The translations under genes and the position numbers were made by a program. The notes below the pieces were generated by a model that worked only from the letters and a program-made list of their open reading frames with translations, ran no database searches and was not told the origin of the DNA. This document shows positions 35,774 through 45,839 of a DNA stretch of 64,000 nt, piece after piece. The DNA comes from Xanthostigma xanthostigma (Eukaryota > Arthropoda > Insecta > Raphidioptera > Raphidiidae). The DNA is taken from the NCBI GenBank assembly GCA_963575645.1, contig OY754464.1, forward strand, positions 71,708,948 through 71,772,947, read 5' to 3'. Numbering within the stretch: position 1 is the first letter of the stretch; the number at the start of each line of letters is the position of its first letter.

Positions 35774-37322
35774 AAGAAGAAGCTGTCTCAGCTTCTTGTG
35801 ATGAAATGAGGTCGTTAAGTCTCAATTTCAACGTTTCTATAGAAATTGCTTTTGCCGTTCTTTTTTTATAATAATAATACAAACCAATTGCGATAGTCAA
35901 AATAATTATAATTAAATAAACTGGGATAAATGAATATTTATTGACTGTTTCAATAATCGGAACATGATGATTTATTTCTAATTGTTGCAAATTTTTGTAA
36001 ACATCTACTAAATTGATTTTATTTAAATTGACTTGGTTTGTTATTGTTGAGTTTGGAAAAATTAAATTTGGCAGTATTATTTCGTTCTTTATTTTATTCG
36101 TATTAGAATTAATAAATGTTAATCCTTTTATTGTAAGGAAGCAATTCTTTGGTAGCTCCAGTAAAGATGGATATTTTATAAAATTATTATTTTTGCAATT
36201 ACTATCGATTGGGAGTGTTTCAGAAGGAATGATTAAGTAATGCATTTGGTCAATTTGTTCAATTTTGCTTATAGCTAAATTATTATTATTCTTAACTAAA
36301 TGGCAGGTAATCTTTTGTTTGTTGATCAGCTGACTGATGCAATCTTCTTTGATAGCTTCTTGTAATTTTCGGCTGCATATATAGGTTGGTCCAAAACGCT
36401 GGCATGCGTCGTCGCTGTACCATGTGTTTCGTCCATGAATTAGTACATAAGGTTTTGGGTAGTGGATCATGGTATTATTCTTACTAGGAATAGGGACCAG
36501 GTAATAATATTTATACGTATTCACTTTTACAATAGGTATATCCAAAATAAAATTGATTGTAGTATCTTGAATGTACACATGTACTTTGATTATTTCATAG
36601 TATCTTAATAAATCGTCACTCGAAAATGGTAACTGATCTGGACCGTATACTTTAATAAGATTTACCAAGAGATCGTATAATTGTTGTGGTTGAACGACAG
36701 AGGTATGTAGTGTACCTTGTCTTGAAAAGCTTAGTGCTGTTTCTATATCAGTTAACAAGTTGTGAATATACATTAATTGATTGTTAATAAATTCTAATAG
36801 CATTTGTTTCTTATGGGCATCTGCTCTTTGAATTAAGAGATTGATTTGTGTTTCCAACAGAATTTGGTTATGGGTTATGTTTTCTAAAGCATCTTTAAAA
36901 TTATTCATTAACTTTGTGTTAAGCGAAGTTGCAGTGAGAGTTTGTGTTTTTAAATTGTTATGATTTTGTTCTAAGATATTTATTAGTTTGTCATATCGTT
37001 CTGCATCTGTATAATCTAAGTTTCCAGATATAAATTTTATTGCACTGCCCAACATATTAACTAAACCTCTTTTTGTTCTGTTTTTCTTATCGTAGATTAG
37101 TAAAACATTATTATATTTTTGGTAATTTTTTGACAATAGTAGATAACAGTAATCTAAATCGTGATTGAGATCGTGTTGGTATGATTCGTGAACTTGTGGG
37201 TTGTCTAGTAGAAATGTTTTAATGTCGGGTTGTATTGTGTTGTTCAATAAATTTTCGACAGTCAAAAGTACATCATAGATAGGTTTTATGTCTAGGTAAT
37301 GGATTGTGTGGTGATTGGAATA
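35772..37322 (-). CDS. env: F-type envelope protein, N-terminus missing from this frame
   Basis: The frame is open from 37322 to TAA at 35774-35772 and has no ATG near its head; the first is after the cleavage site. It contains a furin-like RTKR (about 37080-37069) followed by a hydrophobic GLVNMLGSAIKF segment, as in baculovirus F and errantivirus Env. A long ectodomain with Asn-x-Ser/Thr sites and Cys, one membrane segment (about YLIIIILTIAIGLYYYY) and a Lys/Arg start to the cytoplasmic tail follow. Known errantiviruses make env from a spliced RNA, so the signal peptide and start may come from a leader exon; a GTAAGT donor-like site is in the leader at 42494-42489. Membrane-fusion role inferred from family. 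Confidence 0.85.
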   Translation of the reverse strand, partial: YSNHHTIHYLDIKPIYDVLLTVENLLNNTIQPDIKTFLLDNPQVHESYQHDLNHDLDYCYLLLSKNYQKYNNVLLIYDKKNRTKRGLVNMLGSAIKFISGNLDYTDAERYDKLINILEQNHNNLKTQTLTATSLNTKLMNNFKDALENITHNQILLETQINLLIQRADAHKKQMLLEFINNQLMYIHNLLTDIETALSFSRQGTLHTSVVQPQQLYDLLVNLIKVYGPDQLPFSSDDLLRYYEIIKVHVYIQDTTINFILDIPIVKVNTYKYYYLVPIPSKNNTMIHYPKPYVLIHGRNTWYSDDACQRFGPTYICSRKLQEAIKEDCISQLINKQKITCHLVKNNNNLAISKIEQIDQMHYLIIPSETLPIDSNCKNNNFIKYPSLLELPKNCFLTIKGLTFINSNTNKIKNEIILPNLIFPNSTITNQVNLNKINLVDVYKNLQQLEINHHVPIIETVNKYSFIPVYLIIIILTIAIGLYYYYKKRTAKAISIETLKLRLNDLISSQEAETASS

Positions 37323-37401
37323 CTATATCCTAGCGTTTCCTAACAGGAAAGGTAATAGTCCTGGATTGTCGCTTAAGTCAGTTATTTTTATTTCACTCAC
37401 T

Positions 37402-40400
37402 TCACTCAGTTGTCCCGTCGTTAGGTGGGTCACGACTAGTAGAAGCCTGAAACCGAAGTGGTCTCTTAATTTGTTGTTTATGGTATCGTCCAGTTTCGGT
37501 TTGAACTTTATTGTTTTCATCACTGGTTATTACTTTAGGGGTTGTTGTTTTGGGATCGTGTTTGGATCTGGTTTGTAATTTTACATACGCATTTGTGTCA
37601 GGGTTAAATACTGGTGGATTTTTCCTATTGGTGTTGAGTTTATTTATTGTGTTTTCTTTTTGTTGTGTGAGTTGTTCGTGTACATGTTTATACAAATCTT
37701 TTATTGTCTGTCTGTGATTTTCTGTATAGTTGTTGTAGTATCTACGGGAAAAATCTATTTCTAATGAGTCTTTCCTGTCAATATGACCAAAAACTAGTTC
37801 TTTAGGTGTGAATTTAGTTGCTGAATGAATTGAATTGTTGTAAGCAAGGATAGCATAAGCCATTTGGTTTTCTGTGGTTAAAATTTTCTTTTCCAAATTA
37901 ATTATTCTGAGATGTTCGACAAGTGTCGAATGTAGGCGTTCAATTAAACCATTACTTTGTGGGTGTAGAGCAGTAGTATGGTGTATGTTAATACTGTGTG
38001 TTCTACAATATTCTTTAAATAATGAGTTCGTAAACGTAGCTTCATTATCGGAAATTATTGTATTTGGAATTGGAAATAAAGAAAAATGTTGAGTTAGTTT
38101 ATCTATTATCGAAACTGTAGTAGTGCTAGATACAAAATAGGCTGAGGCGAATTTTGAGAAAGCATCTACAATTGTTAAAAATTTATCCTTACGATATGAA
38201 AATAAATCTATGTGTATAATTTCAAATGGTCTCGTTGTTGTAGGTGTTATTTCTAAAGGGGGATTTATGGGTTTTCTGTCATATTTGCATCTTTGGCATA
38301 TTACGCAATTATTTATAAATCTAGTGATATGGTCTAGCATTTTTGTCCAATAATAAATTTTGCAAAGACGTAAACGCGTTTCGGTTATTCCACGATGGTT
38401 AGTTTTGGATATATGATATATCGATATTAGACTTTCTTGTTCATCGGTATCATAGACATCCTGTAAAAAGGTGTTGGTTTGTTTTAAACGATAAGAAGTA
38501 TTTTTAAAAGTGTTCTGTATTAATGTCATGAAACGTGAGTATTGTGCTTGTGGTGCAGAATTGAAATAGATTCCATACGTGCTGTTCGGGTCTATGTATT
38601 CTTTGAATAGCGTTATCAAATCGTTTTCAAAGTTTTCATCTGATATGTCAGCTGTTATTCTAATCTTTTTATTATCAAAGAGATGTTCTACTTTAGGTTT
38701 ATTCAATTTGGGGTTAACAAAATTTATAATAATTTGTTTTGCAAAATAATTTAATGCTCTTTCGCCTATAGGTATTTCTAAAATTAAATCTTCATTAGCG
38801 TTTGAATGAACTGTTTCGTTGGGATCAGGATTATTATTTTCAGAATCTGGATTGGGAATAATTTCTGTTTGTTTGGCAATTATATCATCTAAATCGTTTA
38901 GAATTTCACTAAGTTCTTCTTGTGATAAATTCGAATCTCCAGGGTTTGGTATTAGAGAAAGTGTATCAATAACTAAGTCGTCTGTTTCTTTAGTGTGTAT
39001 TTCTATTCGTGAGAGTGCGTCTGCATTGCAATTCATTTTGCCTTTCTTATAAACAATTTCATAATCATATTCCAACAATTTAAGTCTCCATCGGATTAAT
39101 TTAGAATTCGGATCTTTTAAATTAAACAAGTACTGTAAAGGTTTGTGATCTGTTACTAGCGTAAACTTTCGTCCAAAGACGTAAGGTCTAAATTTGTTAA
39201 CTGACCACACGATTGCAAGCAATTCTTTTTCTACAGTGGAATAATTTTGTTCGTGAGAATTTAAAGTACGTGAAATATATGAAATTGGTTTATCGGATCC
39301 TATGGGTCCTTGTGACAGAACTGCGCCTATAGCAAAGTTCGAGGCGTCCGTAGTAATGAGAAAGGGTTTTGAGAAATCAGGATATTGTAAAAGCGGTTCA
39401 TTCGTTAACAATGTTTTACAGTTTTCAAAGCAATTTACAAATTCAGTTGTATGTATAATTTTTGAATCTTTTTTAAGACATGAAGTTAAAGGTTTTGTAA
39501 TTTTAGCAAAATCTTTGATGAATTTCCTGTAGTAACCTATTAATCCTAGGAAAGATTTTATTTCCTTTTGACATCTAGGGATGGGAAATTTTAAGATCGC
39601 TTCGATTTTATCCGGATTTGGTTTTATTCCAGCAGGTGTTATAATGTGTCCTAAAAATGCGACTTCTTTTGTGAGAAATTCTGATTTATCTAGTTGGATT
39701 TTAAGGTTTGCTTCGTTTAAGCGTTGGAATACTTTTTGTAAATCTGACAAATGTTCGTCTAGTGAAGCAGAAAAGATAATTATGTCGTCCATATAAACTA
39801 GGCAACAAGAATTTTGAAGTCCTCGTAAGACGTTGTCCATTACACGCTGAAATGAACTCGGACCATTTTTAAGTCCAAAAGGGAGTCTAGTGTATTCATA
39901 ATGACCATGCTCTGTTGAAAAAGCTGTTTTCGGAATGTCGGTTTCTGAGACTTCGATTTGGTGGAAACCTTGTGTTAAGTCTAAAGTCGTAAAGTATGTA
40001 CAGCGTCCTAGTCGATCTAATATATCGTCTATGTTTGGAAGCGGATACTTATCGTCAATAGTCTTATCATTTAATTTTCTAAAATCGATAACCATTCGCC
40101 ATTTTGGACGGCCTGAAGCATCAAGCTTCTTTGGAACAATCCAAATTGGTGATGACCATGGGGAATAAGACGGTCGTATAATACCTTGGTCAAGTAAATT
40201 TTGAATTTGTTTTTGTACTTCAGCTTTGTGCACGTAAGGATAACGATACGATTTCGTGAAAATGGGAATTTCATCTTTTGTTTTTATTTCGTGTTTTATC
40301 TGATTGGTAAAAGTAAGGTCTTGGCCTTCTTTATGAAAAATATTAAAATATTTAGTACAAAGATCTATGATTTTATCTTTTTCTTCAGGATTCAAATGAT

Positions 40401-41154
40401 TTGTTCTGAGTAAATTTTGTGTTTCTAATCTTTTGTTTTTATAAGACGTATGATTTATGTGATAGGTTTCGAAAAGTTCGTTTGAAAATGGATGTGCTGA
40501 AATGGGTTTTAATAATTTTAAAATTCTAGGTTTATCTGTGTTATTCGTAAGTTCTACTGTAGCGAATCCGTTTTCTGATCTAGTTATGGAATTGGGTAGA
40601 TTAATAACGGGGTATTTTTGTTCATCTATCAAAATATCGCCATTTTGTATGTTGACGGGTATTTTCACTTTCTTGCTTGTAAAAGCAGGGATCGTGGTTT
40701 GAAAGTTTATGTCATGTCCTGTCTTTAAATAGCAAAGTGGAATTTCGTTAGTGCCATTAATCAATAGGTTATTTTTCAAATCAATTATTAAATTTAGAAG
40801 TCTAATGTTATCTAAACCAAGCAGAGCGTCATATATAGGGTGGAAATCCAATATATGAAAATCAAGTTTTAGGTTTGATTTGAACTCTGAAAATGCAGGT
40901 ATTGTTATTTTACCTTGTGTTGTAGTAGTTCCATTTATACCGGTTACTAATGTTGTATGCGGTGTGATAAGATTTTTAAAATAATTTTGTGTTACTTTAT
41001 TTTTTATAAATGAACGAGTTGAACCTGTGTCTATAAGAATTTTCATTTTCGGATTTGCAATTTGTATATATCCTAGTTCGTTGTCATGTGTTAGGAATGT
41101 ATTTATTGGTGTATTTATGTGTCGTTGTTTTTGTTCAGGATTTCGTCTAAAAAA
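37402..41154 (-). CDS. pol: Pol polyprotein (protease, RT, RNase H, integrase)
   Basis: The frame is open from 41154; its first ATG is at 41046 (1214 residues from there) but lies immediately before the protease site, so expression by frameshift from gag is more likely. Counting from that ATG: protease with LIDTGSTRSF at 4-13; reverse transcriptase about 260-440 with LPFGLKNGPSSFQ and YMDD near 417; RNase H about 555-660 with TTDASNFAIGAVLS and VTDHKPLQYL. Integrase has an HHCC zinc-binding region (H..NHRGITETR to CVICQRC, about 877-919) and a catalytic core (HIDLF, ISDNEATF, NGLIERLH, about 944-1036). All catalytic residues are present and no stop interrupts it. The frame ends before env starts. 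Confidence 0.92.
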   Translation of the reverse strand, partial: FFRRNPEQKQRHINTPINTFLTHDNELGYIQIANPKMKILIDTGSTRSFIKNKVTQNYFKNLITPHTTLVTGINGTTTTQGKITIPAFSEFKSNLKLDFHILDFHPIYDALLGLDNIRLLNLIIDLKNNLLINGTNEIPLCYLKTGHDINFQTTIPAFTSKKVKIPVNIQNGDILIDEQKYPVINLPNSITRSENGFATVELTNNTDKPRILKLLKPISAHPFSNELFETYHINHTSYKNKRLETQNLLRTNHLNPEEKDKIIDLCTKYFNIFHKEGQDLTFTNQIKHEIKTKDEIPIFTKSYRYPYVHKAEVQKQIQNLLDQGIIRPSYSPWSSPIWIVPKKLDASGRPKWRMVIDFRKLNDKTIDDKYPLPNIDDILDRLGRCTYFTTLDLTQGFHQIEVSETDIPKTAFSTEHGHYEYTRLPFGLKNGPSSFQRVMDNVLRGLQNSCCLVYMDDIIIFSASLDEHLSDLQKVFQRLNEANLKIQLDKSEFLTKEVAFLGHIITPAGIKPNPDKIEAILKFPIPRCQKEIKSFLGLIGYYRKFIKDFAKITKPLTSCLKKDSKIIHTTEFVNCFENCKTLLTNEPLLQYPDFSKPFLITTDASNFAIGAVLSQGPIGSDKPISYISRTLNSHEQNYSTVEKELLAIVWSVNKFRPYVFGRKFTLVTDHKPLQYLFNLKDPNSKLIRWRLKLLEYDYEIVYKKGKMNCNADALSRIEIHTKETDDLVIDTLSLIPNPGDSNLSQEELSEILNDLDDIIAKQTEIIPNPDSENNNPDPNETVHSNANEDLILEIPIGERALNYFAKQIIINFVNPKLNKPKVEHLFDNKKIRITADISDENFENDLITLFKEYIDPNSTYGIYFNSAPQAQYSRFMTLIQNTFKNTSYRLKQTNTFLQDVYDTDEQESLISIYHISKTNHRGITETRLRLCKIYYWTKMLDHITRFINNCVICQRCKYDRKPINPPLEITPTTTRPFEIIHIDLFSYRKDKFLTIVDAFSKFASAYFVSSTTTVSIIDKLTQHFSLFPIPNTIISDNEATFTNSLFKEYCRTHSINIHHTTALHPQSNGLIERLHSTLVEHLRIINLEKKILTTENQMAYAILAYNNSIHSATKFTPKELVFGHIDRKDSLEIDFSRRYYNNYTENHRQTIKDLYKHVHEQLTQQKENTINKLNTNRKNPPVFNPDTNAYVKLQTRSKHDPKTTTPKVITSDENNKVQTETGRYHKQQIKRPLRFQASTSRDPPNDGTTE

Positions 41155-42359
41155 TCACTGTCGTTTGACTCGTTAAAATCCGGGTTGGTATCATCATAAC
41201 ACAAATTTTCATTATAGGTTCCGTTATATAGTGTAGGTGTATCATTGATAGGTAAGTTGGGATATGGTTCTTCGTTTGTTGGTGTTAGATCGCATGTTTC
41301 AGCATTGAACAATTCTTGTGATACAAATTTTGGTGGTTCATTTGATCTGGTCTGATAAGGTTGATTATAGCGGAAGTTTTGATTTGGAATAAAATTCTTT
41401 CTTTGAGGGATTGTTGATGTAGTACTCATAGGTGTTGGTTTTTCTAGCACTCTGTTTTGTTGTGGTCTAAAGACATTTTGATTTTGAGTACCGAAAACTT
41501 GTCTATTAGTGGGATATTTTTGGTTTATTGGTCTCTGATTGATATTTGTTATTGGTTGAGACGGAAATGTTTGTCTTTGTGTTGGATTATGAGATGCGGA
41601 GTGTGTTGGTGTGTTCGAATCGTTATAATTCGTTCTAGGTGAATAATTAGTGTTTTGTTGTTTACGTTGTTGAATGTTTTGTTGTGTTGGATAATGTCCA
41701 ATGTTTTGACTTTGTGTAAATATAATGTTTTTAGCTTCTGCAAGAGTAGTTGGCTTTTGATTACGCAGATAATTCGCCATTGGTTCTTGGATATATTTTA
41801 ATAAGGTAGCTAAAGCTAAATTTGTATATTCAGCAATAAGAAGTTCTCTTTCAGTTTTTACATTGTGGTGTAAAGTAATGTATTGAGTTAGGATTTCTAA
41901 ATGCGATTCTATTTGTTCAAGGAATTGTAAATATGTTTGTCCTTGTCTATGTCTAATATTAAGAAGTTGAAATACTAGATCGGTTTTGTCTCTTTTATCT
42001 CCAAAATTTAGAATTAGTGTTTCTTTAAGGTCTACCCAGTTGGATACAGGGTTTATATTTAGGCATCTGGCTGCTTTACCAGTCACACGTGATATTATTC
42101 CATGAAATATAATTTCATTTTGAAAATTTAAGACGTTTGTGGTATCGCCATAAGTTGCTAATAATTTTTCTGATAAATTTAGAAATCGGTGTAATTGAAT
42201 GACGTTGTCGCCAGTGAATTCAGGAATTATTTTTAGTAAATTTAAATCAAAATTTGGAGGTGCCATTGTATTTTGAATTCTAGTTGGATTCTCTAAGCTA
42301 TCTAAATTTCCTAGTACTTCGATGAGATCACTTAAATTTATATTGCTGTTGTTTGACAT
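41115..42359 (-). CDS. gag: Gag of the errantivirus-like element
   Basis: 414 residues from ATG at 42359. This is the structural protein that would form the particle. The N-terminal half (about 40-215) is helical and resembles gypsy-group capsid, with LNFGDKRDKTDLVFQLLNIR and QTYLQFLEQIE. Residues about 220-340 are rich in Gln, Asn, Pro and Thr with Arg, a basic low-complexity region that may bind RNA. No CCHC zinc knuckle is present, as I recall for several errantiviruses. The last residues (DFLDEILNKNNDT) overlap the pol frame by about 40 nt and contain the frameshift heptamer. No internal stop occurs. Confidence 0.88.
   Translation of the reverse strand: MSNNSNINLSDLIEVLGNLDSLENPTRIQNTMAPPNFDLNLLKIIPEFTGDNVIQLHRFLNLSEKLLATYGDTTNVLNFQNEIIFHGIISRVTGKAARCLNINPVSNWVDLKETLILNFGDKRDKTDLVFQLLNIRHRQGQTYLQFLEQIESHLEILTQYITLHHNVKTERELLIAEYTNLALATLLKYIQEPMANYLRNQKPTTLAEAKNIIFTQSQNIGHYPTQQNIQQRKQQNTNYSPRTNYNDSNTPTHSASHNPTQRQTFPSQPITNINQRPINQKYPTNRQVFGTQNQNVFRPQQNRVLEKPTPMSTTSTIPQRKNFIPNQNFRYNQPYQTRSNEPPKFVSQELFNAETCDLTPTNEEPYPNLPINDTPTLYNGTYNENLCYDDTNPDFNESNDSDFLDEILNKNNDT
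41148..41154 (-). promoter_or_regulatory. Gag-Pol -1 frameshift heptamer T TTT TTA
   Basis: In the gag frame the sequence reads GA-T TTT TTA, the canonical X XXY YYZ slippery heptamer in correct phase. The -1 frame has a stop just upstream (41157-41155) and is then open through the whole of pol, so slippage here is the natural way to make Pol. I did not model a downstream pseudoknot. Confidence 0.75.
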
Positions 42360-42847
42360 TCGCTTATTAGGCTACAATCAATTTGATTTTTTACAAATTT
42401 TTGTTACAACAAAAAAAATTAAATTGGGATTCAAATATTTCACAATATTGTTAGTAAGAGAAAATATTAGTATAAGACGGAATAAATGACTTACATTGTT
42501 CGTAGTAGCATTGTTGATGTTGAATTTTGTTGTATGGGATTCTTCTTTACTTGGCTACGTTGTGAAGGGCTTACCGGCCTTCGGAGCAAAGGGCTCAAAA
42601 TTGTGTATAGTTGATTTCACTTAATTTTAGTTAGATAATTATTCACTTGTTAATTATTTATTTTACTTTTAATTTCTTAAAATAGGGTGTTGATTTTCAC
42701 TCACTCTTCCCTTTTTAAGTTACGACGTTAGTTTTATTTTATTAATTTTCTTATTATATTTTATTTGTTTCACTTCACTGAACGTTGGTTCGTATTTTAA
42801 TATAGAGTTAAATGATTTTCGCTCACTCTCCCCTTTTTTTAAAAAAA

Positions 42848-42861
42848 TGCCGACTGCGCCA
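42848..42861 (-). other. Primer-binding site, tRNA-Ser type
   Basis: TGGCGCAGTCGGCA abuts the 5' LTR on the minus strand and shares the LTR's last T. It closely resembles the primer site of the 17.6/297 errantiviruses, which I recall as complementary to a serine tRNA 3' end. Confidence 0.7.
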
Positions 42862-43136
42862 GTTATATTCTGAGTTCAGAATATTTAGTTTTTAAAAAGA
42901 ATTAAATTTTATATTGGTTTTACGTTTATTATATTTATTGTAAAGTTTTAATACATTATCTTAATTATAAGTTTAATACTAATTTCTAATGGGCAACCAT
43001 ATTCATTGGCTGTTCCTCTTAGAAGCTCTAATTAATAATTAATTATTCTAACTGATTCTTAGCTCATCCGAGTGCATCCAACCACCGGATGGCGTGGGCT
43101 TATCTTTATGATAAAGTCATAGCTATTCATATAACA
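42861..43136 (-). repeat. 5' LTR of the errantivirus-like element
   Basis: 276 bp, starting TGTTATATG and ending ATAACT on the minus strand. I compared it base by base with 35487-35762 and saw no difference. AATAAA signals (ACAATAAATATAATAAACG) lie in the latter half. Confidence 0.92.
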
Positions 43137-43200
43137 AGCTCGTATAGTTTGCACAAAGTGCACAGTCCCTTGAGTGTCGCTATATAGAGTTTACACTGTA

Positions 43201-44247
43201 CATTAAAAAAAATTTGAAAAGAAGTTTGACCCTGCAGGCCATCCCTGTAACTTCCCACTATTTTCGAGTTCAAAACGCTCAAAAATATTTTCGTTCACGA
43301 TATCTCATGAACAAATGAACCGATTTTGATGCGATTTGCGGCAGTCGACGCAATTTTTTTACCTTAAAAAGTAATTTAATACAGAAAAATCGATCTCATA
43401 GGAATTTTACGAGCAATTTGAAAAAAACACATTTTTACAAATTTTTCGTTCACGATATCTCATGAACAAATTAGCCGATTTTGATGCGGTTTGCTGCAAT
43501 CGACGCAGTTTTTTTAACTTAAGAAAGTAAATTATTACAAAAAAATCGATTTGATAAGAATTTTACGAGTAATTTTAAAAAATTACTTTTTTCCTAATTT
43601 TTCGTTTACGTTATCTCATGAACAAATGAACCAATTTTGATATGGTTTGCGGCGATCGACGCAGTTTTTTTAGCCTAAGAAAGTAATTTATTACAAAAAA
43701 ATCGATCTGATAACAATTTTAAGAGTCATTTTAAAAAAACACTTTTTTACGATTTTTTCGTTCACGGTATCTCGTGAACAAATGAACCGATTTTGATGCA
43801 ATTTGCGGAAATCGACGCAGTTTGTTAAGGAGAAGAGCTGATTAGATTTTGGAAATAATCGGTTTAGTAGTTTAGAAAATTTTTTACAAAAACAAATTTT
43901 TAAAAATTTTTGAAACTTGTTTTTTACGATTTCTCAAAATTTTTTGGGCCAAATCGTTTCAAATTTTCAGGAAGTCTAAGTTCACCAAGATCACGTCAGA
44001 TGCCGCAAACCGCGTTTCAGTCGGACACTGCGTTCAAAAGATATAAAAGGTTTACATACATACATACACACACACACACACATACAGCCCTACGGACATT
44101 ATCGCCAAAATAGTTTCAATAGCTTCCTAGGACCTCAAAACGTCGAGATCTGGCGAAAACTCGATTTTCGAAAATCGGGGTGAAACCAATAACTTCCCGA
44201 TTTTTGAGAAAAAAAATTTTTTTTTTTTTTTTTTAAAGCGGGAAGTT
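43201..44247 (-). mobile_element. AACTTCCCGC element, copy 2 (inverted)
   Basis: This 1.05 kb copy faces the one at 32200-33479 with the same ends and fewer internal 156-bp units. GAAAATCGGGGTGAAACC, CA-repeat microsatellite text and GTTCACGATATCTCATGAAC are shared. The two copies flank the provirus as a widely spaced inverted pair. Confidence 0.6.
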
Positions 44248-44412
44248 TAAAATATACAGTCCGTCTGATTTCAGTCAACATATTGACTTTATTTGAATAG
44301 TATTTTGCCCCGTGCAGAGAGTTTCTTCTGCATGTGGTACAACTAAATAGTAAGGCAAACTGAATGAGAATCATCAATCCAGTTAATTAGAAATCGGTGC
44401 TTCTTGCCCTTA

Positions 44413-44867
44413 AGGACGCTGCACACGATGCTAGAAACGCTGCTAGATTCCTTGCTAGATTTGCCTACTAGTTTTTAACGCTGTTTTTTTTATTGCTATT
44501 AAATGCTCGCTTCACACGAGACTATTTTTCAAGCTTGTTTTGTGGATAGATCTGGTGCGTGCGCAGTGACAGTTCGATTATAAACACAGAGCAAAACGTG
44601 TCTGTTGTCTGACTCTGAGCAGAATAACGTAATGTTGGTCTGTGGGCATTTGTTCAAGTGCCCGTGTGACAAGATACTGCTTCCTGATTGGGTTTTGCTC
44701 ATACCTAGCAGCAAATCTAGCGGGGAAAATAGCCCCTGTTCTAATTTTAAAACCTATCTTGTGAGCTAGCAGGCCAGCCCGCAGTGACGTCATTTCTAAC
44801 TTCGTACCCAGCCTACTGACTAGCAGAACTCCTAGCAGCGTTTCTATAGCCTCGTGTGCAGCGGCCT
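44413..44867. mobile_element. Harbinger-like CACACGAGGC family, copy 3
   Basis: AGGACGCTGCACACGATGCT and AGCCTCGTGTGCAGCGGCCT-type ends are flanked by TTA (44410-44412, 44868-44870). It lies in reverse orientation to 6800-7257. Confidence 0.65.
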
Positions 44868-44870
44868 TTA

Positions 44871-45839
44871 GAGTAAAACCATTCGTGTTCCGTAAGTGAA
44901 ATAGTTATTGCTTGGGGCGGCAATATATTAGCGCCCCAATCGACCATCTTTGTTCTGTTAATTGTCTCTAATTGATATGGCCGAGAGAATGTCCCCAGAC
45001 AATTGACAAATTTAAAAGCTTACGCCATGGGTCATTGACCACTGACCAGCTATTAAGGATATAATAAATTCGACCGTTAGGTACTTGATGTAAATTAACA
45101 TTACTGATTAAACGCGTTTTAATTATTTGCACTTAACGTATTTTCAACAAGTATTATTAAGATTTATATTTTTTTTTTTAATAAATTGTAAAGATATATT
45201 CATTTCCAAAGAAATATTCTAATTTAATTTTATTACTCATGCGGGAAAAGTGGTATCTTTACGCATGCTGTTACGGTTGAAAAGTAGCTATTTTCATTTG
45301 CGTAAGGAAACTTTATTTGTCGCACTGAAATTATTGTTTGCCGGACGCAAATTCAGAGAAAAAAACAAAATCATAACGAAACAAACTGTCATTTGAAGCA
45401 GATTTGAGGTTAAAATTTTCGATTATGGACTTTTATTCTTGACAATTTTAACAATTTTATCTGAATTTTCAACTTTTTAATGATTTAATTTTAATTTTTA
45501 TTACTTCTAATTTCTTTTTTTAATTCGTAATAAAATTTTTATTTTTATTTAATTTAATTCGTAATAAAAAATAGTATGTGCAACTCGTGCGGCATTCTCG
45601 CACTAGTTGCACAATATACTATTTTTAAACGGTTTTATTTAGCTTGACCCCGTATATTTAGTTTAGAACTATCTGTGCTTCAAATCTTAAGACAGCTTTT
45701 TCAACTAGTTCCCGTTATCCGATAGTCGAATTTTTGCATACGTATATAGTTCCGATGACAATACAATATTATAATAACTAACTGACCGGTCCGGCTTTCG
45801 TCCGGAAACAAATCGCATTTTTAATAAAGCACATCAAAA
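44871..45839. other. No gene seen; small CG-core palindrome
   Basis: At 45572-45633 AAAAATAGTATGTGCAACTC is mirrored by AGTTGCACAATATACTATTTTT-like text around a CGTGCGGCATTCTCGCAC core. The remainder is AT-rich. Confidence 0.35.

Larger units (their letters stand above)
35487..43136 (-). mobile_element. Intact errantivirus-like (gypsy group) provirus
   Basis: This 7.65 kb LTR retroelement is flanked by AGCT (35483-35486, 43137-43140). Reading on the minus strand: LTR, primer-binding site, leader with two repeated GAGTGAGYGAAAATCA-type motifs, gag, pol (-1 frame), env, polypurine tract, LTR. All three frames are open and the LTRs read as identical, so insertion is recent. Gene order, tRNA-Ser-like primer site and F-type env place it near the insect 17.6/297/tom/ZAM type errantiviruses. 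It lies upstream of the GPCR coding exons in the same orientation, possibly in the gene's 5' intron. Confidence 0.92.

Noticed and set aside
35772..37265. TTG at 37265 as the env start
   Set aside because: The frame is open further upstream to 37322 and related elements use spliced leaders, so this TTG has no special support.
37315..41642. Several plus-strand open frames of 60-90 codons across the provirus
   Set aside because: They are antisense shadows of gag, pol and env.
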